Notes: generated from the letters alone by a model not told the origin. A stretch of DNA of 14,442 nt from Baffinella frigidus (GCA_026770585.1 MU646781.1:236816-251257), one strand, 5' to 3'. Counted from the first letter of the stretch, positions 1 to 7,191 are shown. Numbers and translations are program-made.

Positions 1-15
1 TAGTAATTTTCATTG
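1..15 (+). mobile_element. Right half of a truncated E-motif palindromic element
   Basis: The window opens with TAGTAATTTTCATTG, one mismatch from the 3' part of the 18-nt motif GTGTAGTAATTTTCGTTG (motif E). That motif forms the inner inverted repeats of elements near 5949, 8299 and 11706. The left arm would lie before the window. The final bases of the window carry the motif in the other orientation. Confidence 0.5.
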
Positions 16-28
16 CCAGCTTTTAAAA

Positions 29-64
29 GAAAAATACTTGTTCCCGGAAGAAAAATACTTGTTC
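29..64 (+). repeat. Two copies of a 16-bp direct repeat, period 20
   Basis: AGAAAAATACTTGTTC occurs at 29-44 and again at 49-64, separated by CCGG-containing bases. It lies between the truncated element at the window edge and the foldback beginning at 91. Confidence 0.7.
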
Positions 65-90
65 ACGACGGCGCCCTCCCCTGGCGCTGA

Positions 91-291
91 GCTAGAGCGG
101 TTTTCGCATCTGTCGGCCACCAACCGATATGAAATTTGTGAACAAGGGCTCCAATTCCGGCCACTTTTGGGATTTTTATCACAAAATAAAACTCTAAAAC
201 TTCAGAATCACGCCAAAAGTTGCCGGAATTGGAGCCCTTGTTCATATTTTCATGTCGGTGAGTGGCCGACAGATGAGAAAACCACTCTAGC
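91..291. mobile_element. 201-bp foldback element (78-bp imperfect inverted arms)
   Basis: Bases 91-168 and 214-291 are imperfect reverse complements of equal length around a 45-bp AT-rich loop. The left end GCTAGAGCGGTTTTCGCATC pairs with the right end GATGAGAAAACCACTCTAGC, and the inner CAAGGGCTCCAATTCCGG pairs with CCGGAATTGGAGCCCTTG. There is no coding capacity, and the open frames across it are by-products of the palindrome. I see no clear target duplication. It is best described as a MITE-like or foldback element of unassigned superfamily. Confidence 0.8.
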
Positions 292-369
292 CCGCAGTGT
301 CATTTTCCCGACCATTTGTCACAAACTGGATCAACGGTAATTACCCCCTTTTTTTTGGTAGGGTATTCT

Positions 370-1010
370 GATTAGGGTTCGCACCGCCCCCCCCCGATGG
401 GTTTAGGGTTTCGGGTTTCGGGTGTCGGTTTGAGGGTTGAGGGCTTAGGGTTTAGGGTTGAGGGTGTAGGGTTGAGGGTGTAGGGTTGGGTTGAGGGTGT
501 AGGGTTCACACCGGCCGTCCCCCCCCGATGCAGGACCATCTGTTGCAGCCGCTCTATCTCTGCCTGGTGCAGGGTGTAGGGTTTGGGGTTTGGGGTTTGG
601 GGTTTAGGGTTTGGGGTTTGGGGTTTGGGGTTTGGGGTTTTGGGTTTGGGGTTTGGGGTTTGAGGTTTGGGGTTTGGGGTTTGGGGTTTGAGGTTTGGGG
701 TTTGAGGTTTGGGGTTTTGGGTTTTGGGTTTGGGGTTTATGGTTTATGGTGTATGCTTGAAAGTTTAAAGTTGATGGTTTATGGTTTATGGTTTTAGGGT
801 GAAGGGTTTGGGGTGTAGGGTTTAGGGTTTAGGGTTAAGGATTTAGGGTTTAGGGTGTAGGGTTTAGGGTTTAGGGTTTAGGGTTTAGGGTTCAGGGTTT
901 AGGGTTTAGGGTTTAGGGTTTGGGGTTTAGGGTGTAGAGTTTAGCGTGTAGGGTTTAGCGTGTAGGGTTTGGGGTTTATGGTTTGGGGTGTAGGGTTTAG
1001 GGTTTAGGGT
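370..1010 (+). repeat. Degenerate interstitial telomere-type repeat block
   Basis: The stretch is built almost wholly of heptamers related to TTTAGGG, with TTTGGGG, TTGAGGG, TTTCGGG and TTTATGG variants. The best-preserved run, several perfect TTTAGGG units, is around 855-925; 575-740 is mainly TTTGGGG. A non-telomeric spacer at about 506-574 contains a second copy of a GTTCRCACCG...CCCCCCCGATG block also seen at about 378-402. The G-rich strand is the given strand throughout. The degeneracy suggests an internal, mutated block rather than a live chromosome end. The WGLGFGVWGLGF-type open frame here is a repeat artefact. The G runs could form G-quadruplexes. Confidence 0.92.
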
Positions 1011-1174
1011 GCCCCACGTGAATCCGAACTTGCTTTACACAGGGGGTCCTGAATGACGTTACAAGACATCCCGACTTTCGTTGCAGATGGACCCCAACAG
1101 CCGTGGACACGTTCTCATTTGGCTCACTCGTTTCAAGCCGAGGAATACAGAAAAAGTCGAACACAGGAACGTTT
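1011..1174. other. Short stretch with nothing recognised
   Basis: No open frame, repeat or RNA structure is recognised between the telomere-like block and the next foldback. Base composition is mixed. Confidence 0.5.
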
Positions 1175-1365
1175 CCACACGAGAATGCTAGAGGGGCCTA
1201 TTTAAAACCGATGTGCTTTTAAAAGTGGGCATTTGTGTAGTAACTTTCGTTGATTGGTCACGTAACTCTGCGAAATTAGCACAGTCACGAGGCTGGAACA
1301 CCCTATCCTGGTACAAATATTTACAACCCCACATGTCAATAGGACCTTCCAGCATTCTCGAGTGG
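1175..1365. mobile_element. 191-bp foldback element with CCACACGAG terminus and E motif
   Basis: The left end, CCACACGAGAATGCTAGAGG onward to about 1202, pairs imperfectly with the right end from about 1338 to CTCGAGTGG at 1365. The E motif appears at 1233-1251 as TGTGTAGTAACTTTCGTTG. The CCACACGAG terminus is shared with family A (2241, 3810, 4452), so this may be a diverged relative. The open frame starting at 1213 crosses it and is not considered real. Confidence 0.7.
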
Positions 1366-1693
1366 TTGATCTCAGCTGAGATAAAAGAAAAAGGTTTGAC
1401 CTCAGCTCTGGTCAAACAAAAAAAAGATCCACCTCCGCTAGCGCGAGCTTCCCCCGCAGCTCCACACCAGCCTCCCCACTCCCCTCAGTCAGCTGATGCG
1501 ACGCGCGATTGTGCGCAGCATTCATCTCGACCATCGTTTTCGAGGCTTTCCCGAATGCTCCTGGTACCCCGCCGCCGCCCGGCGTGCCCTTGGAGCCCTT
1601 GCTTCCTGGTACGGTTCGGGTCGCGTGAGCCCAGAGGTTGACGGGTGGGATTGCAAGGCGAGAGAGCCCTTGCTTCCGTTTCTTGGTAGAGCA
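1366..1693. other. GC-rich stretch with no supported gene
   Basis: The stretch contains a perfect 14-bp palindrome, ATCTCAGCTGAGAT (1369-1382), a small inverted repeat GGTTTGACC...GGTCAAAC, and two copies of GAGCCCTTGCTTCC (around 1590 and 1663). Open frames on both strands overlap one another and none shows a convincing protein, so the stretch is left without a coding call. Confidence 0.45.
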
Positions 1694-1967
1694 GCACCTT
1701 CGACGTCCAATTCGAGGTGTGAAGACGCGCGGTGTACAGCGTTGTTCGCACCCACCAAATGTGCCCAGGGTCTAGCTCTGTCTCAGTAGGGTTGACAGAC
1801 TATTCTCAAGTTGACGTGCTGGGTATACGGTACAAAGCCGTCAACTTTGGAGAGGAAAAGAGCCGGTCTCGTGAAATTGGTGAGCCCACATAGAGTGAGA
1901 CAGGCACCTTCGACGTCCAATTCGAGGTGCGAAGACGCGCGGTGCGCAGCGTTGTGCGCACCCACCA
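1694..1967 (+). repeat. 64-bp direct repeats flanking a family D element
   Basis: A 64-bp segment beginning GCACCTTCGACGTCCAATTC and ending CGCACCCACCA occurs at 1694-1757 and again at 1904-1967 with few substitutions. The inverted-repeat element at 1772-1903 lies between them, and the second copy begins directly at that element's right end. The segment is open in one plus frame (APSTSNSRCEDARC in both copies) and in one minus frame (ASSHLELDVEGA in both copies). Coding is possible but unproved. Confidence 0.85.
1772..1903 (+). mobile_element. Family D element, copy 1 (CTAGCTCTGTCTCAG type)
   Basis: It begins CTAGCTCTGTCTCAG and ends GAGTGAGACAG, a short terminal inverted repeat. Its interior, with TTCTCAAGTTGACGTGCTGG and then TACAAA...GTCAACTTTGGAG.GGAAAGAGCC, is shared with the copy at 11900-12030 and, more diverged, with 3154-3260 and the reversed 8750-8917. 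There is no coding capacity. No target duplication is evident apart from the 64-bp direct repeats on either side. Confidence 0.75.
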
Positions 1968-2003
1968 GCACCCGCCCCGCGCTTGCGAAGCCCCCCCCTC
2001 CTG

Positions 2004-2081
2004 CAGAGAGAGAGAGAGAGAGAATGTCAGAGAGAGAGAGAGAGAGAGATAGATAGAGAGAGAGAGAGAGTGTGTGTGTGT

Positions 2082-2124
<43 letters not shown>
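2004..2124. repeat. GA/TG microsatellite
   Basis: The stretch is mostly (GA)n with short interruptions and one (TG)n run near 2071-2082. It is flanked by two copies of a block of about 30 bp, CCCCGCGCT.GCGA followed by a C run and CTCCTGCA (about 1975-2005 and 2131-2161). This suggests local duplication around the simple repeat. The RERERE-type open frames here are artefacts. Confidence 0.95.
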
Positions 2125-2125
<1 letters not shown>

Positions 2126-2178
2126 CCCCTCCCCGCGCTCGCGACCCCCCCCCCTCCTGCACGGCGGGGGAAATCGAT

Positions 2179-2240
2179 TTCACTGTAAAGCAAACTGGTT
2201 CTGGGAAGGAACGCTGCGTACCGGGAAAACATCACAATAT
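2179..2240 (+). repeat. Repeat P, uninterrupted copy
   Basis: The stretch contains TTCACTGTAAAGCAAACTGG, TTCTGGGAAGGAACG, TACCGGGAAAACATC and CAATAT in order. The same order is found at 2712-2937, where it is split by element B1. This copy therefore acts as the unoccupied paralogous site for that insertion. It is followed at once by family A element A1. Confidence 0.75.
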
Positions 2241-2419
2241 CCACACGAGGCTACCCAGGCGAACATAATAAAACGGACTTTTAAATTTTTGTTGGCAAAT
2301 GATCACGTTTCCGCCCGCTGAGCGGTCGGACCTGTGTAAAGTCGCTGCTTTTCATCTGAAAATTACTACACGCGTTTACAATCGACATTTATTTTGTTCG
2401 CATAGGTAGCCTCGTGTGG
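2241..2419. mobile_element. Family A element, copy 1 (179 bp)
   Basis: The termini CCACACGAGGCTACCCAGGC and TAGGTAGCCTCGTGTGG form inverted repeats of about 30 bp reaching in to GAACA...AATAAA. The interior is asymmetric: the left half carries AAATGATCACGTTTCCGCCCGC, and the right half carries GTGTAAAGTCG and the E-type GAAAATTACTACAC (2358-2371). It is nearly identical in plan to the copy at 4452-4630. The flanks are AT on both sides, too short to call a target duplication. Confidence 0.88.
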
Positions 2420-2424
2420 ATGTA

Positions 2425-2462
2425 CGAACGTCAACTTGAGAATAGTCCGTCAACCCGAGTGA
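2425..2462 (-). mobile_element. Family D fragment
   Basis: GTCAACTTGAGAATAGTCCG followed by GTCAACCCGAGTGACC matches the reverse complement of the left end of family D. The terminal CTAGCTCTG part and the rest of the element are missing. Confidence 0.6.
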
Positions 2463-2498
2463 CCTTTGCTGTGAAGTTGTGCGTACTCTCTCACTTTA

Positions 2499-2674
2499 AT
2501 AGTGTCGCAACCCATAATTAGTTTTGTAAAGCAACTCGTTCTGGTACAAATTATACAACAAAGTCCATTTTAAACTAAAAAGGGATCCAATTCCTTTTTA
2601 AACGAAGGTTTCGTCTTATAATTTGTACCAGGAGCGAGTTGCTTTACAAAACTAATTATAGGTTGCGTCACTAT
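2499..2674. mobile_element. 176-bp foldback element with ~56-bp arms
   Basis: The left arm (2499-2554; ATAGTG.CGCAACCC, then ATAATTAGTTTTGTAAAGCA) pairs with the right arm (2617-2674; TGCTTTACAAAACTAATTAT, then GGTTGCGTCACTAT) with few mismatches. The loop is AT-rich. I found no second copy in this window, no coding capacity and no certain target duplication. Confidence 0.85.
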
Positions 2675-2711
2675 GAACTTGGAGGTCGCTGACGCGCGGC
2701 CGCATTCGGAA

Positions 2712-2937
2712 TTCACTGCAAGGCAAACTGCTTCTGGGACGGATCTAATCCCGTGGAGTATTCATAATGAATACAATTTGGTATATCTTAAGGGGTATAA
2801 ATAAGACAGTCGTCTATCTAGACTTCATTTAGAGCCTTAAGATGCACGAGAATCGGATCGGAGATCCCCGAAATCGTATTCATTATGAATACTCGTCCGG
2901 ATGAGATCAAGACGTACCGGGAAAGCATCCCAATATC
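2712..2937 (+). repeat. Repeat P, copy split by element B1
   Basis: The left part at 2712-2741 (TTCACTGCAAGGCAAACTGC...TTCTGGGACG) and the right part at 2909-2937 (GACGTACCGGGAAAGCATCC...CAATATC) match the uninterrupted copy at 2179-2240. The intervening 167 bp is element B1. Immediately after CAATAT comes element C, where copy 1 has family A. Confidence 0.72.
2742..2908. mobile_element. Family B element, copy 1
   Basis: Inverted arms at about 2742-2774 and 2875-2908 share GAGTATTCATAATGAATAC, with an inner CTTAAGG/CCTTAAG pair. GATC lies at both ends (2742-2745 and 2905-2908). Comparison with the unoccupied site at 2179-2240 supports insertion with a GATC (4-5 bp) duplication. The inner segment ATCGGATCGGAGATCCCCG recurs in the copy at 11661-11830, and the right TIR reads as the reverse complement of CATCCGGACGAGTATT. 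Confidence 0.82.
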
Positions 2938-3094
2938 AATGTGCGAGGCCACTCAATCTAAACCGCCTTTTATGCTATCTTAAGGGTGGTTTCTCTCTTA
3001 TTTTGCTATATTAGCTTCGACATAGCTTTAATATAGGAGAACCCCCACCCCAAGATAGCAAAAACACGGTTTCAATTGAGTGGCCTCGCACATG
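2937..3094. mobile_element. Family C element with 19-bp perfect TIR and AATAT target duplication
   Basis: ATGTGCGAGGCCACTCAAT (2939-2957) is the exact reverse complement of 3075-3093. The pairing continues inward through AAACCG and TGCTATCTTAAGGGTGG / CCACCCCAAGATAGCA. AATAT occurs just outside both ends (2932-2936 and 3095-3099), consistent with a 5-bp target duplication. The centre, TTTTGCTATATTAGCTTCGA, resembles the family G core seen at 4941, 13784 and 14104. Confidence 0.85.
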
Positions 3095-3153
3095 AATATG
3101 TCCTGGCAAGGTTCGAGAAGAGCGCTCGGTGCTGGCTCACCTGCAGCGACAGA

Positions 3154-3260
3154 GCTAGATCTGGAGCCAACGACTATTCTCAAGTTGACGTTCCGGGGTT
3201 GCGGTACAAATCCGTCCTATTTGGAGCGAAAACAAGACCAAAAGGAGAGAGACAGAGCTA
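3154..3260 (+). mobile_element. Family D element, diverged copy
   Basis: It starts CTAGATCTGG and ends GAGAGACAGAGCTAG. The interior ACTATTCTCAAGTTGACGTT, GGTACAAATCCGTC and TTTGGAGCGAAAA matches the family D copies at 1772 and 11900. GACAGAGCTAGAT lies at both borders (3148-3160 and 3251-3263). Overlapping short open frames are not credible genes. Confidence 0.65.
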
Positions 3261-3371
3261 GATCACCTGGCGCGTTTCCACGAATCTGTTTCCGCGTTAG
3301 ATCAAGGTGTACTGCAACAGTATAGGTTCTGGGAAGGACCACCTGCGGCCCCTGTCGACGGCACCCTACAA

Positions 3372-3413
3372 GTACGAAATGGCTCCAATGCCGTACGAAA
3401 TGGCTCCAACGCC
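3372..3413 (+). repeat. 21-bp tandem duplication
   Basis: GTACGAAATGGCTCCAAYGCC occurs twice head to tail with one substitution. It lies in otherwise unannotated DNA (3261-3532). Just downstream, TCTGAGATGG...CTATCAGGTGACGGG (about 3421-3447) recurs at about 6533-6560. Confidence 0.85.
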
Positions 3414-3532
3414 AAACCAAATCTGAGATGGAACCTATCAGGTGACGGGACTAACCTGACACGCCAGTGGAAGGAACGCGCGCGGATAAAGGCCGTCTCG
3501 CGGAGGGGGGGGGTGCTACGTCGTCGCCTACT

Positions 3533-3745
3533 GCCTGGTGTAGGGTTTGGGGTTTGGGGTTTGGGGGGTGGGGTTTGGGGTTTGGGGTTTGGGGTGTGGG
3601 GTTTTAGGGGTTAGGGGTTTAGGTTCAGGGTTTAGGGTCCGAGGGAGGGACACGGTTCTCTTGCATGTACACGAGTTTTTTGGCGTATGGGTTTGGGGTT
3701 TTGAGGTTTAGGGGTGGGGTGTTGGTGTTTAGGGTTCAGGATTGA
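3533..3745 (+). repeat. Degenerate telomere-type repeats with a duplicated side segment
   Basis: TTTGGGG and TTTAGGG-like heptamers run from about 3538 to 3640 and again from 3690 to 3745. The entry CTGCCTGGTGTAGGGTTTGG resembles the one at about 562-585 in the first block, so the boundary is shared. ATGTACACGAGTTTTTTGGC followed by GTATGGGT (about 3664-3691) recurs at about 3777-3804. Confidence 0.88.
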
Positions 3746-3809
3746 GGACGCCCCTCCCGCCCGAGGAAGGGAAACCTATGTACACGAGTTTTTGGCGTAT
3801 GGGTCCTAT

Positions 3810-3979
3810 CCACACGAGGCTACCCAGACGAACAGAATAAAAGGGACTTTTAAAGTTTTGTGGGGAAATGATCACGGATAAGGTAACCGACCGACCGCTC
3901 AGCGGGCGGAAACGTGATCATTTCCCCACAAAACTTTAAAAGTCCCTTTTATTCTGTTCGCCTGGGTAGCCTCGTGTGG
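3810..3979. mobile_element. Family A element, copy 2: near-perfect palindrome
   Basis: The TIRs are those of family A (CCACACGAGGCTACCCAG.C), but here the pairing runs through almost the whole 170 bp. GAACAGAATAAAAGGGACTT, TTAAAGTTTTGTGGGGAAAT and GATCACG on the left are matched on the right, leaving a short centre around 3873-3895. Both arms are of the type found only in the left half of copies 1 and 3, as though one arm had been copied onto the other. Confidence 0.92.
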
Positions 3980-4002
3980 ATTCCCACAAGGCCCTTACGG
4001 AA

Positions 4003-4105
4003 ATTTAAGCCCATTCAACCCCAAAAATTCAAGCCCATTTAAGCCCATTCAACCCCAAAAATTCAAGCCCATTTAAGCCCATCCAAACCCAAAAAAATAA
4101 GCCCC
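4003..4105 (+). repeat. 34-bp tandem repeat, about three copies
   Basis: Units starting AAGCCCATTCAACCCCAAAA recur at 4007, 4041 and 4075 (period 34); the last is degenerate. The adjoining CACAAGGC.CTTACGGAAATT recurs near 4651-4672 with a single diverged unit. In both places the repeat follows a family A element. Confidence 0.85.
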
Positions 4106-4137
4106 CAAAACTTCAATTTTTTTTGCGGAAAAACAGA

Positions 4138-4270
4138 CCTGGGTGGCTCGTCGAGCAGTCTGAGGGCGCCTGACTTCTGGCAAAAATTTAAGCCCTTTCC
4201 AAAAAACTTGTTTTCCCCTTGGAAGTGTTTTCACGGGGGAAATTCAACCTGGGTGGCTCGTCGCGCGGTC
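4138..4270 (+). repeat. Dispersed CCTGGGTGGCTCGTCG repeat
   Basis: CCTGGGTGGCTCGTCGAGCR followed by GTC occurs at 4138-4160, 4248-4270 and 4758-4780. The last two are preceded by AAATTCAA. The third leads into the tandem array starting at about 4775. No coding function is visible. Confidence 0.8.
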
Positions 4271-4279
4271 GCCCACACG

Positions 4280-4390
4280 GTTTAGGTTTTAGGGTTGATG
4301 GTTTTAAGGTTTGGGGTTTAGGGTTTAGGGTTTCGGGTTTGGAGACGACTGAGTTCCTCGTAAACCCTAATCTCTGACCCCTAAACCCTG
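4280..4390. repeat. Short telomere-type blocks in opposite orientations
   Basis: TTTAGGG-like units run forward at about 4280-4341. After a 17-bp gap, CCCTAAA-like units run at about 4359-4390. This is one of the few places in the window where the G-rich strand switches, giving a head-to-head or inverted arrangement. Confidence 0.85.
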
Positions 4391-4451
4391 AACTCCACTC
4401 CCCAGACCCGAAACGCTACTCCCCAAAAACATGTTGCGCATCTCGAGGGTC

Positions 4452-4630
4452 CCACACGAGGCTACCCAGGCGAACAGAATAAAACGGACTTTTAAAGTTT
4501 TGTGGGCAAATGATCACGTTTCCGCCCGCGGAGCGGTCGAACCTGTGTAAAGTCGCTGCTTTTCAGCTGAAAGTTACTACACACGTTTACAATCGACATT
4601 TATTCTGTTCGCATAGGTAGCCTCGTGTGG
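4452..4630. mobile_element. Family A element, copy 3 (179 bp)
   Basis: It has the same length and asymmetric plan as copy 1, with TIR CCACACGAGGCTACCCAGGC and TAGGTAGCCTCGTGTGG. The left half carries AAATGATCACGTTTCCGCCC and the right half carries GTGTAAAGTCG and GAAAGTTACTACAC (4569-4582). The flanks (GTC and GCA) do not give a target duplication. Confidence 0.9.
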
Positions 4631-4774
4631 GCAGGCGTCGCACGGTCCTAGTCTCACAAGGCCTTCACGGAAATTTAAGCCCGTTCAAAAACAAAAAAAT
4701 AAGCCCATTCAAACAAACTCGACAAACAATTTTGGAAAAACTCTTGGAAAAATTCAACCTGGGTGGCTCGTCGA

Positions 4775-5643
4775 GCGGTCTGGGGACGCCGGACTTCCTG
4801 CCGCGAATGGTCCTCCTGACGCTCCCCCGCCGCCCACCCCCCCCCTGCGAAAATAATGTTTTTTAGTGGACACCCATAAAATGATTTCTGTATTATTATT
4901 TGGTGGATACCAAAAAAATTATTTCTTTATTATTATTTTAGCCTCGGTATAGCTGTACCATAGCACCAAACCACCCCTGATGGATACCCGTAAAATGAGC
5001 GGTCTGCGGGCGTCGGAATTCTTGCAGCGGATGGTCCTCCTGCCGCTCCCCCGCCGCCCACCCGCCCCCTGCGAAAATAATGAAAATCATTGGACACCCA
5101 TAAAATGATTTTTATTATTATTATTGGATGCCCATAAAATGAAGAAACTGATCAAGTGAGGGGAAACCTTCAATTTAAATTACGTTTTGTGTTATTTTAA
5201 TGGTGGAATCTCAGCCTCGAAATAGTTGGTCCGTCGGATTTCTTGCCGCGGATGGTCCTCCTGCCGCTCCCCCGCCGCCCACCCGCCCCCTGCAAAACCG
5301 ATCAAGTAAGGGAAAATATTTAATTCAAATTACGTTTTGTGTTATCTAAATCACGTTTTGTGTCTAAGGGTGGAATCTCAGCCTCGAAATAGCTGGTCCA
5401 AAGCACAAACCTGCCGCGGATGGTCCTCCTGCCGCTCCCCCGACGCCCACCCGCCCCCTGCGAAAATAATTGAAATTTATTCGATGAAATTACCATTTAG
5501 AGGATACCCATAAAATCACGATTTATTGGATACCCATAATTTGTTGGATTCCCGTGAAAGCACGAAATGCTGGGTGTTACTGAGCGGACTCCAGCCGAGC
5601 GCGACCGCGCCGCCCACCCACTCCTTGCGCAACGAATGAAAAT
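4775..5643 (+). repeat. Degenerate ~200-bp tandem array
   Basis: The GC-rich core, GGATGGTCCTCCTGCCGCTC, CCCCGCCGCCCACCCG and CCCCCTGCGAAAATAATG, occurs at about 4787-4858, 5017-5083, 5233-5298 and 5411-5470, with a weak fifth copy at about 5582-5643. Between the cores are AT-rich spacers with repeated TGGAYACCCATAAAATGA (4867, 4981, 5091, 5126, 5499 and weaker later copies). Two copies contain ATCAAGT(A/G)AGG after the core. Periods are unequal, about 222, 216 and 177. Open frames (for example from 4627) run through the cores but do not extend beyond one unit. Confidence 0.88.
4941..4980 (-). mobile_element. Family G core, reverse orientation
   Basis: The reverse complement reads AGGGGTGGTTTGGTGCTATG, GTACAGCTATACCGAGGCTA. 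This matches 14104-14145, and less closely 13784-13826 and 2981-3022. Shorter relatives (AAGGGTGGAATCTCAGCCTC...AAATAGCTGG) are at about 5207-5234 and 5367-5399. It is probably the internal part of a short inverted-repeat element. Confidence 0.6.
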
Positions 5644-5651
5644 TATTGGAT

Positions 5652-5790
5652 CCACACGGTGGACTACGAACCTTTCACCACAAGCCAACTTGCCTTGATG
5701 CAATTAACATTAGAGATTTTCTGGTGCAATTTGGTCACGTACCCCCCCTGGAATCCAGGCCCAACGAAACCCTCGAAGCCCACCGTGTGG
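5652..5790. mobile_element. 139-bp element with 11-bp TIR
   Basis: CCACACGGTGG (5652-5662) is the exact reverse complement of CCACCGTGTGG (5780-5790). Only these ends pair; the interior is AT-rich and unique. The CCACACG start is the same as in family A and the element at 1175. No target duplication was found. Confidence 0.55.
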
Positions 5791-5948
5791 ACCCGTGAAA
5801 TCATCCACGTTCACTTGGGAGGGCTGGGTGAGGCGGAGCTGGGGCACCTGTGACGGTGCGAGTCGACAGCGGCATCGTCGGGGGGGCAGCGTCGGGGACG
5901 GTATTCTGCGGGCTATCCAGCGCCAACCCCCTGAACCCCAACCCACTC

Positions 5949-6088
5949 TTATCCGGGGAAACCTATTTTTCTTTCATTTGATGGCAATCAAAATTACTAC
6001 ACAGATTCTTTTATATTACTAATAAGAACGAATTGTGTAGTAATTTTCGTTGCCATCAAATGAAAGAAAAATAGGTTTTCCCGGATAA
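5949..6088. mobile_element. 140-bp foldback with near-perfect 55-bp arms and E motif
   Basis: The left arm (TTATCCGGGGAAACCTATTT, TTCTTTCATTTGATGGCAA, AAAATTACTACACA; 5949-6003) pairs with the right arm (TGTGTAGTAATTTTCGTTGC, CATCAAATGAAAGAAAAATA, GGTTTTCCCGGATAA; 6034-6088) with only a few mismatches. The inner ends are the E motif in opposite orientation around a ~30-bp AT-rich loop. There is no coding capacity. Confidence 0.92.
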
Positions 6089-6102
6089 ACTCGATGTGTA
6101 AA

Positions 6103-6291
6103 GTGTGAGTAGTCAGCTAACCCGAGTGGGGCGGAGCTAGAACCTGCGACCCTGGACCCTACACACCAAACCCTAACCCCTCCACTTCGTGTTCTATGCT
6201 GGATTGTGTATCATAGGTTGGCCGTCGGGAAGGAGAGGCTTGCCAGCCGAGGGCACTTTCAGAGTTTAACCCCTAACCCCTGAACCCTGCA
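6103..6291. repeat. Family D fragment and two short reversed telomere-type runs
   Basis: GAGTAGTCAGCTAACCCGAG followed by TGGGGCGGAGCTAG (about 6106-6139) resembles the reversed left end of family D. CCCTAACCCC-type units at about 6167-6181 and 6269-6291 are telomere-like, in the orientation opposite to the main blocks. Nothing else is recognised between 6089 and 6300. Confidence 0.6.
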
Positions 6292-6459
6292 CTCGATACC
6301 TGTGACGCCGCGGGTCGACAATCCTCAACGTCACACCGAAGTTCACTTGAGAGGGCTGGGTGAGGCGGGGATAGGGTAGCTGTGACGGCGCGGGTCGACA
6401 GCGGCATCGTCGGGGTGGCGGCGGGGGGCGCGGGAGTCTGCGGGAGACCACCGCCCCCT

Positions 6460-7180
6460 CCTCTCCCCCCCCCCTCTGTCTCCTCCTCCTCTCTCTCCGC
6501 CTCTTTCTCCTCCTCTTTCTCCGCCTCCGCACTCTGAGATGCGATCTATCAGGTGACGGGGCGACACCTGTGACGGCGCGGGTCGACAGCGGCATCGTCG
6601 GGGGGACGGCGGGGGGGGCGCCCCCAGTGTTCTGCGGAAGACCACCGCCCCCTCCTCTTTCTCCTCCTCCTCGTTCTCCTCCTCCTCTTTCTCCCCCTCT
6701 TTTTCCGCCTCTTTCTGCTCCTCTTTCTGCGCCTCCTCGTTCGCCGCCCCCCCCCCCTCGCGGTGCAGGGAGCGCGAGAGAGGCGTTGATCCATCCGAAC
6801 GGCGCTGGTTTGGGGGTTGGGGTTTAGGGTTAGGGCAAAGGGGGGGGGGGGGGAGTCTGCGGTAGACCGCCCCCCCCTCCTCTTTCTCCTCCTCCTCGTC
6901 CCCCCCCTCTTTCTCCTCCTCCTCTTTCTGCTCCTCTTCCCCCTCCTCTGTCTGCTGGTGGGGCTTCAGAAGCACTTTCAGAAGCATAACACTAGGAACA
7001 CGCAAGGCAGTCACGACCGACCGTCTGGCTTCGGCGTCCGCGTGACCGGTCACGTGGGCGTTCACGAGCCTGCCGGCGGGGCTGTTCCCCCGACCCCTCG
7101 GGGCGTGGGGAGCGCGAGCGTCGCGTTGATCCATCCCAAGGGCGCTGGGTTAGGGTTTGGGGTTTAATTTTTTGGGTTAA
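6460..7180. repeat. Polypyrimidine tracts and composite subtelomeric units
   Basis: CT-rich tracts made of CTCCTCCTCTTTCTC-like runs lie at about 6460-6530, 6645-6735 and 6870-6955. Each follows a TCTGCGGRAGACCACCGCCC-like lead (about 6433, 6630, 6855). They alternate with the GCGTTGATCCATCCGAA unit and telomere-like runs. On the minus strand the tracts read as long Glu/Arg-rich frames (up to 263 codons), which are low-complexity artefacts. The mirror-rich purine strand could adopt triplex structures. GTGACCGGTCAC (about 7041-7052) is a 12-bp palindrome. Confidence 0.88.
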
Positions 7181-7191
7181 TGGCTCTGCTC

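Larger units (their letters stand above)
5809..6604 (+). repeat. Dispersed GTGACGGCGCGGGTCGACAG unit
   Basis: GTTCACTTGRGAGGGCTGGG followed by TGAGGCGG occurs at about 5809-5836 and 6341-6368. CTGTGACGGCGCGGGTCGAC, AGCGGCATCGTCGGGG occurs at about 5848-5884, 6380-6415 and 6568-6604, with a partial copy at 6301-6319. In the second and third copies it leads into TCTGCGGRAGACCACCGCCC and a CT-rich tract. It is part of a composite subtelomeric array, and no protein is credible in it. Confidence 0.85.

Noticed and set aside
528-797. 89-codon frame reading WGLGFGVWGLGF repeats
   Set aside because: It is produced by TTTGGGG-type telomere-like heptamers.
370-1010. Active chromosome end
   Set aside because: The heptamers are highly degenerate, the block is bounded on both sides by other sequence, and similar blocks recur through the window; it is interstitial.
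1213-1641. 142-codon plus-strand frame
   Set aside because: It begins inside a foldback element and continues into unrelated GC-rich DNA; composition and residue pattern change part way.
2004-2321. Arg/Glu-repeat proteins on the plus strand
   Set aside because: They are translation of a GA microsatellite.
6343-7134. 263-codon minus-strand frame, Glu/Arg-rich
   Set aside because: It is the complement of CT-rich low-complexity tracts and repeat units; the repeats explain the open frame and no folded domain is visible.
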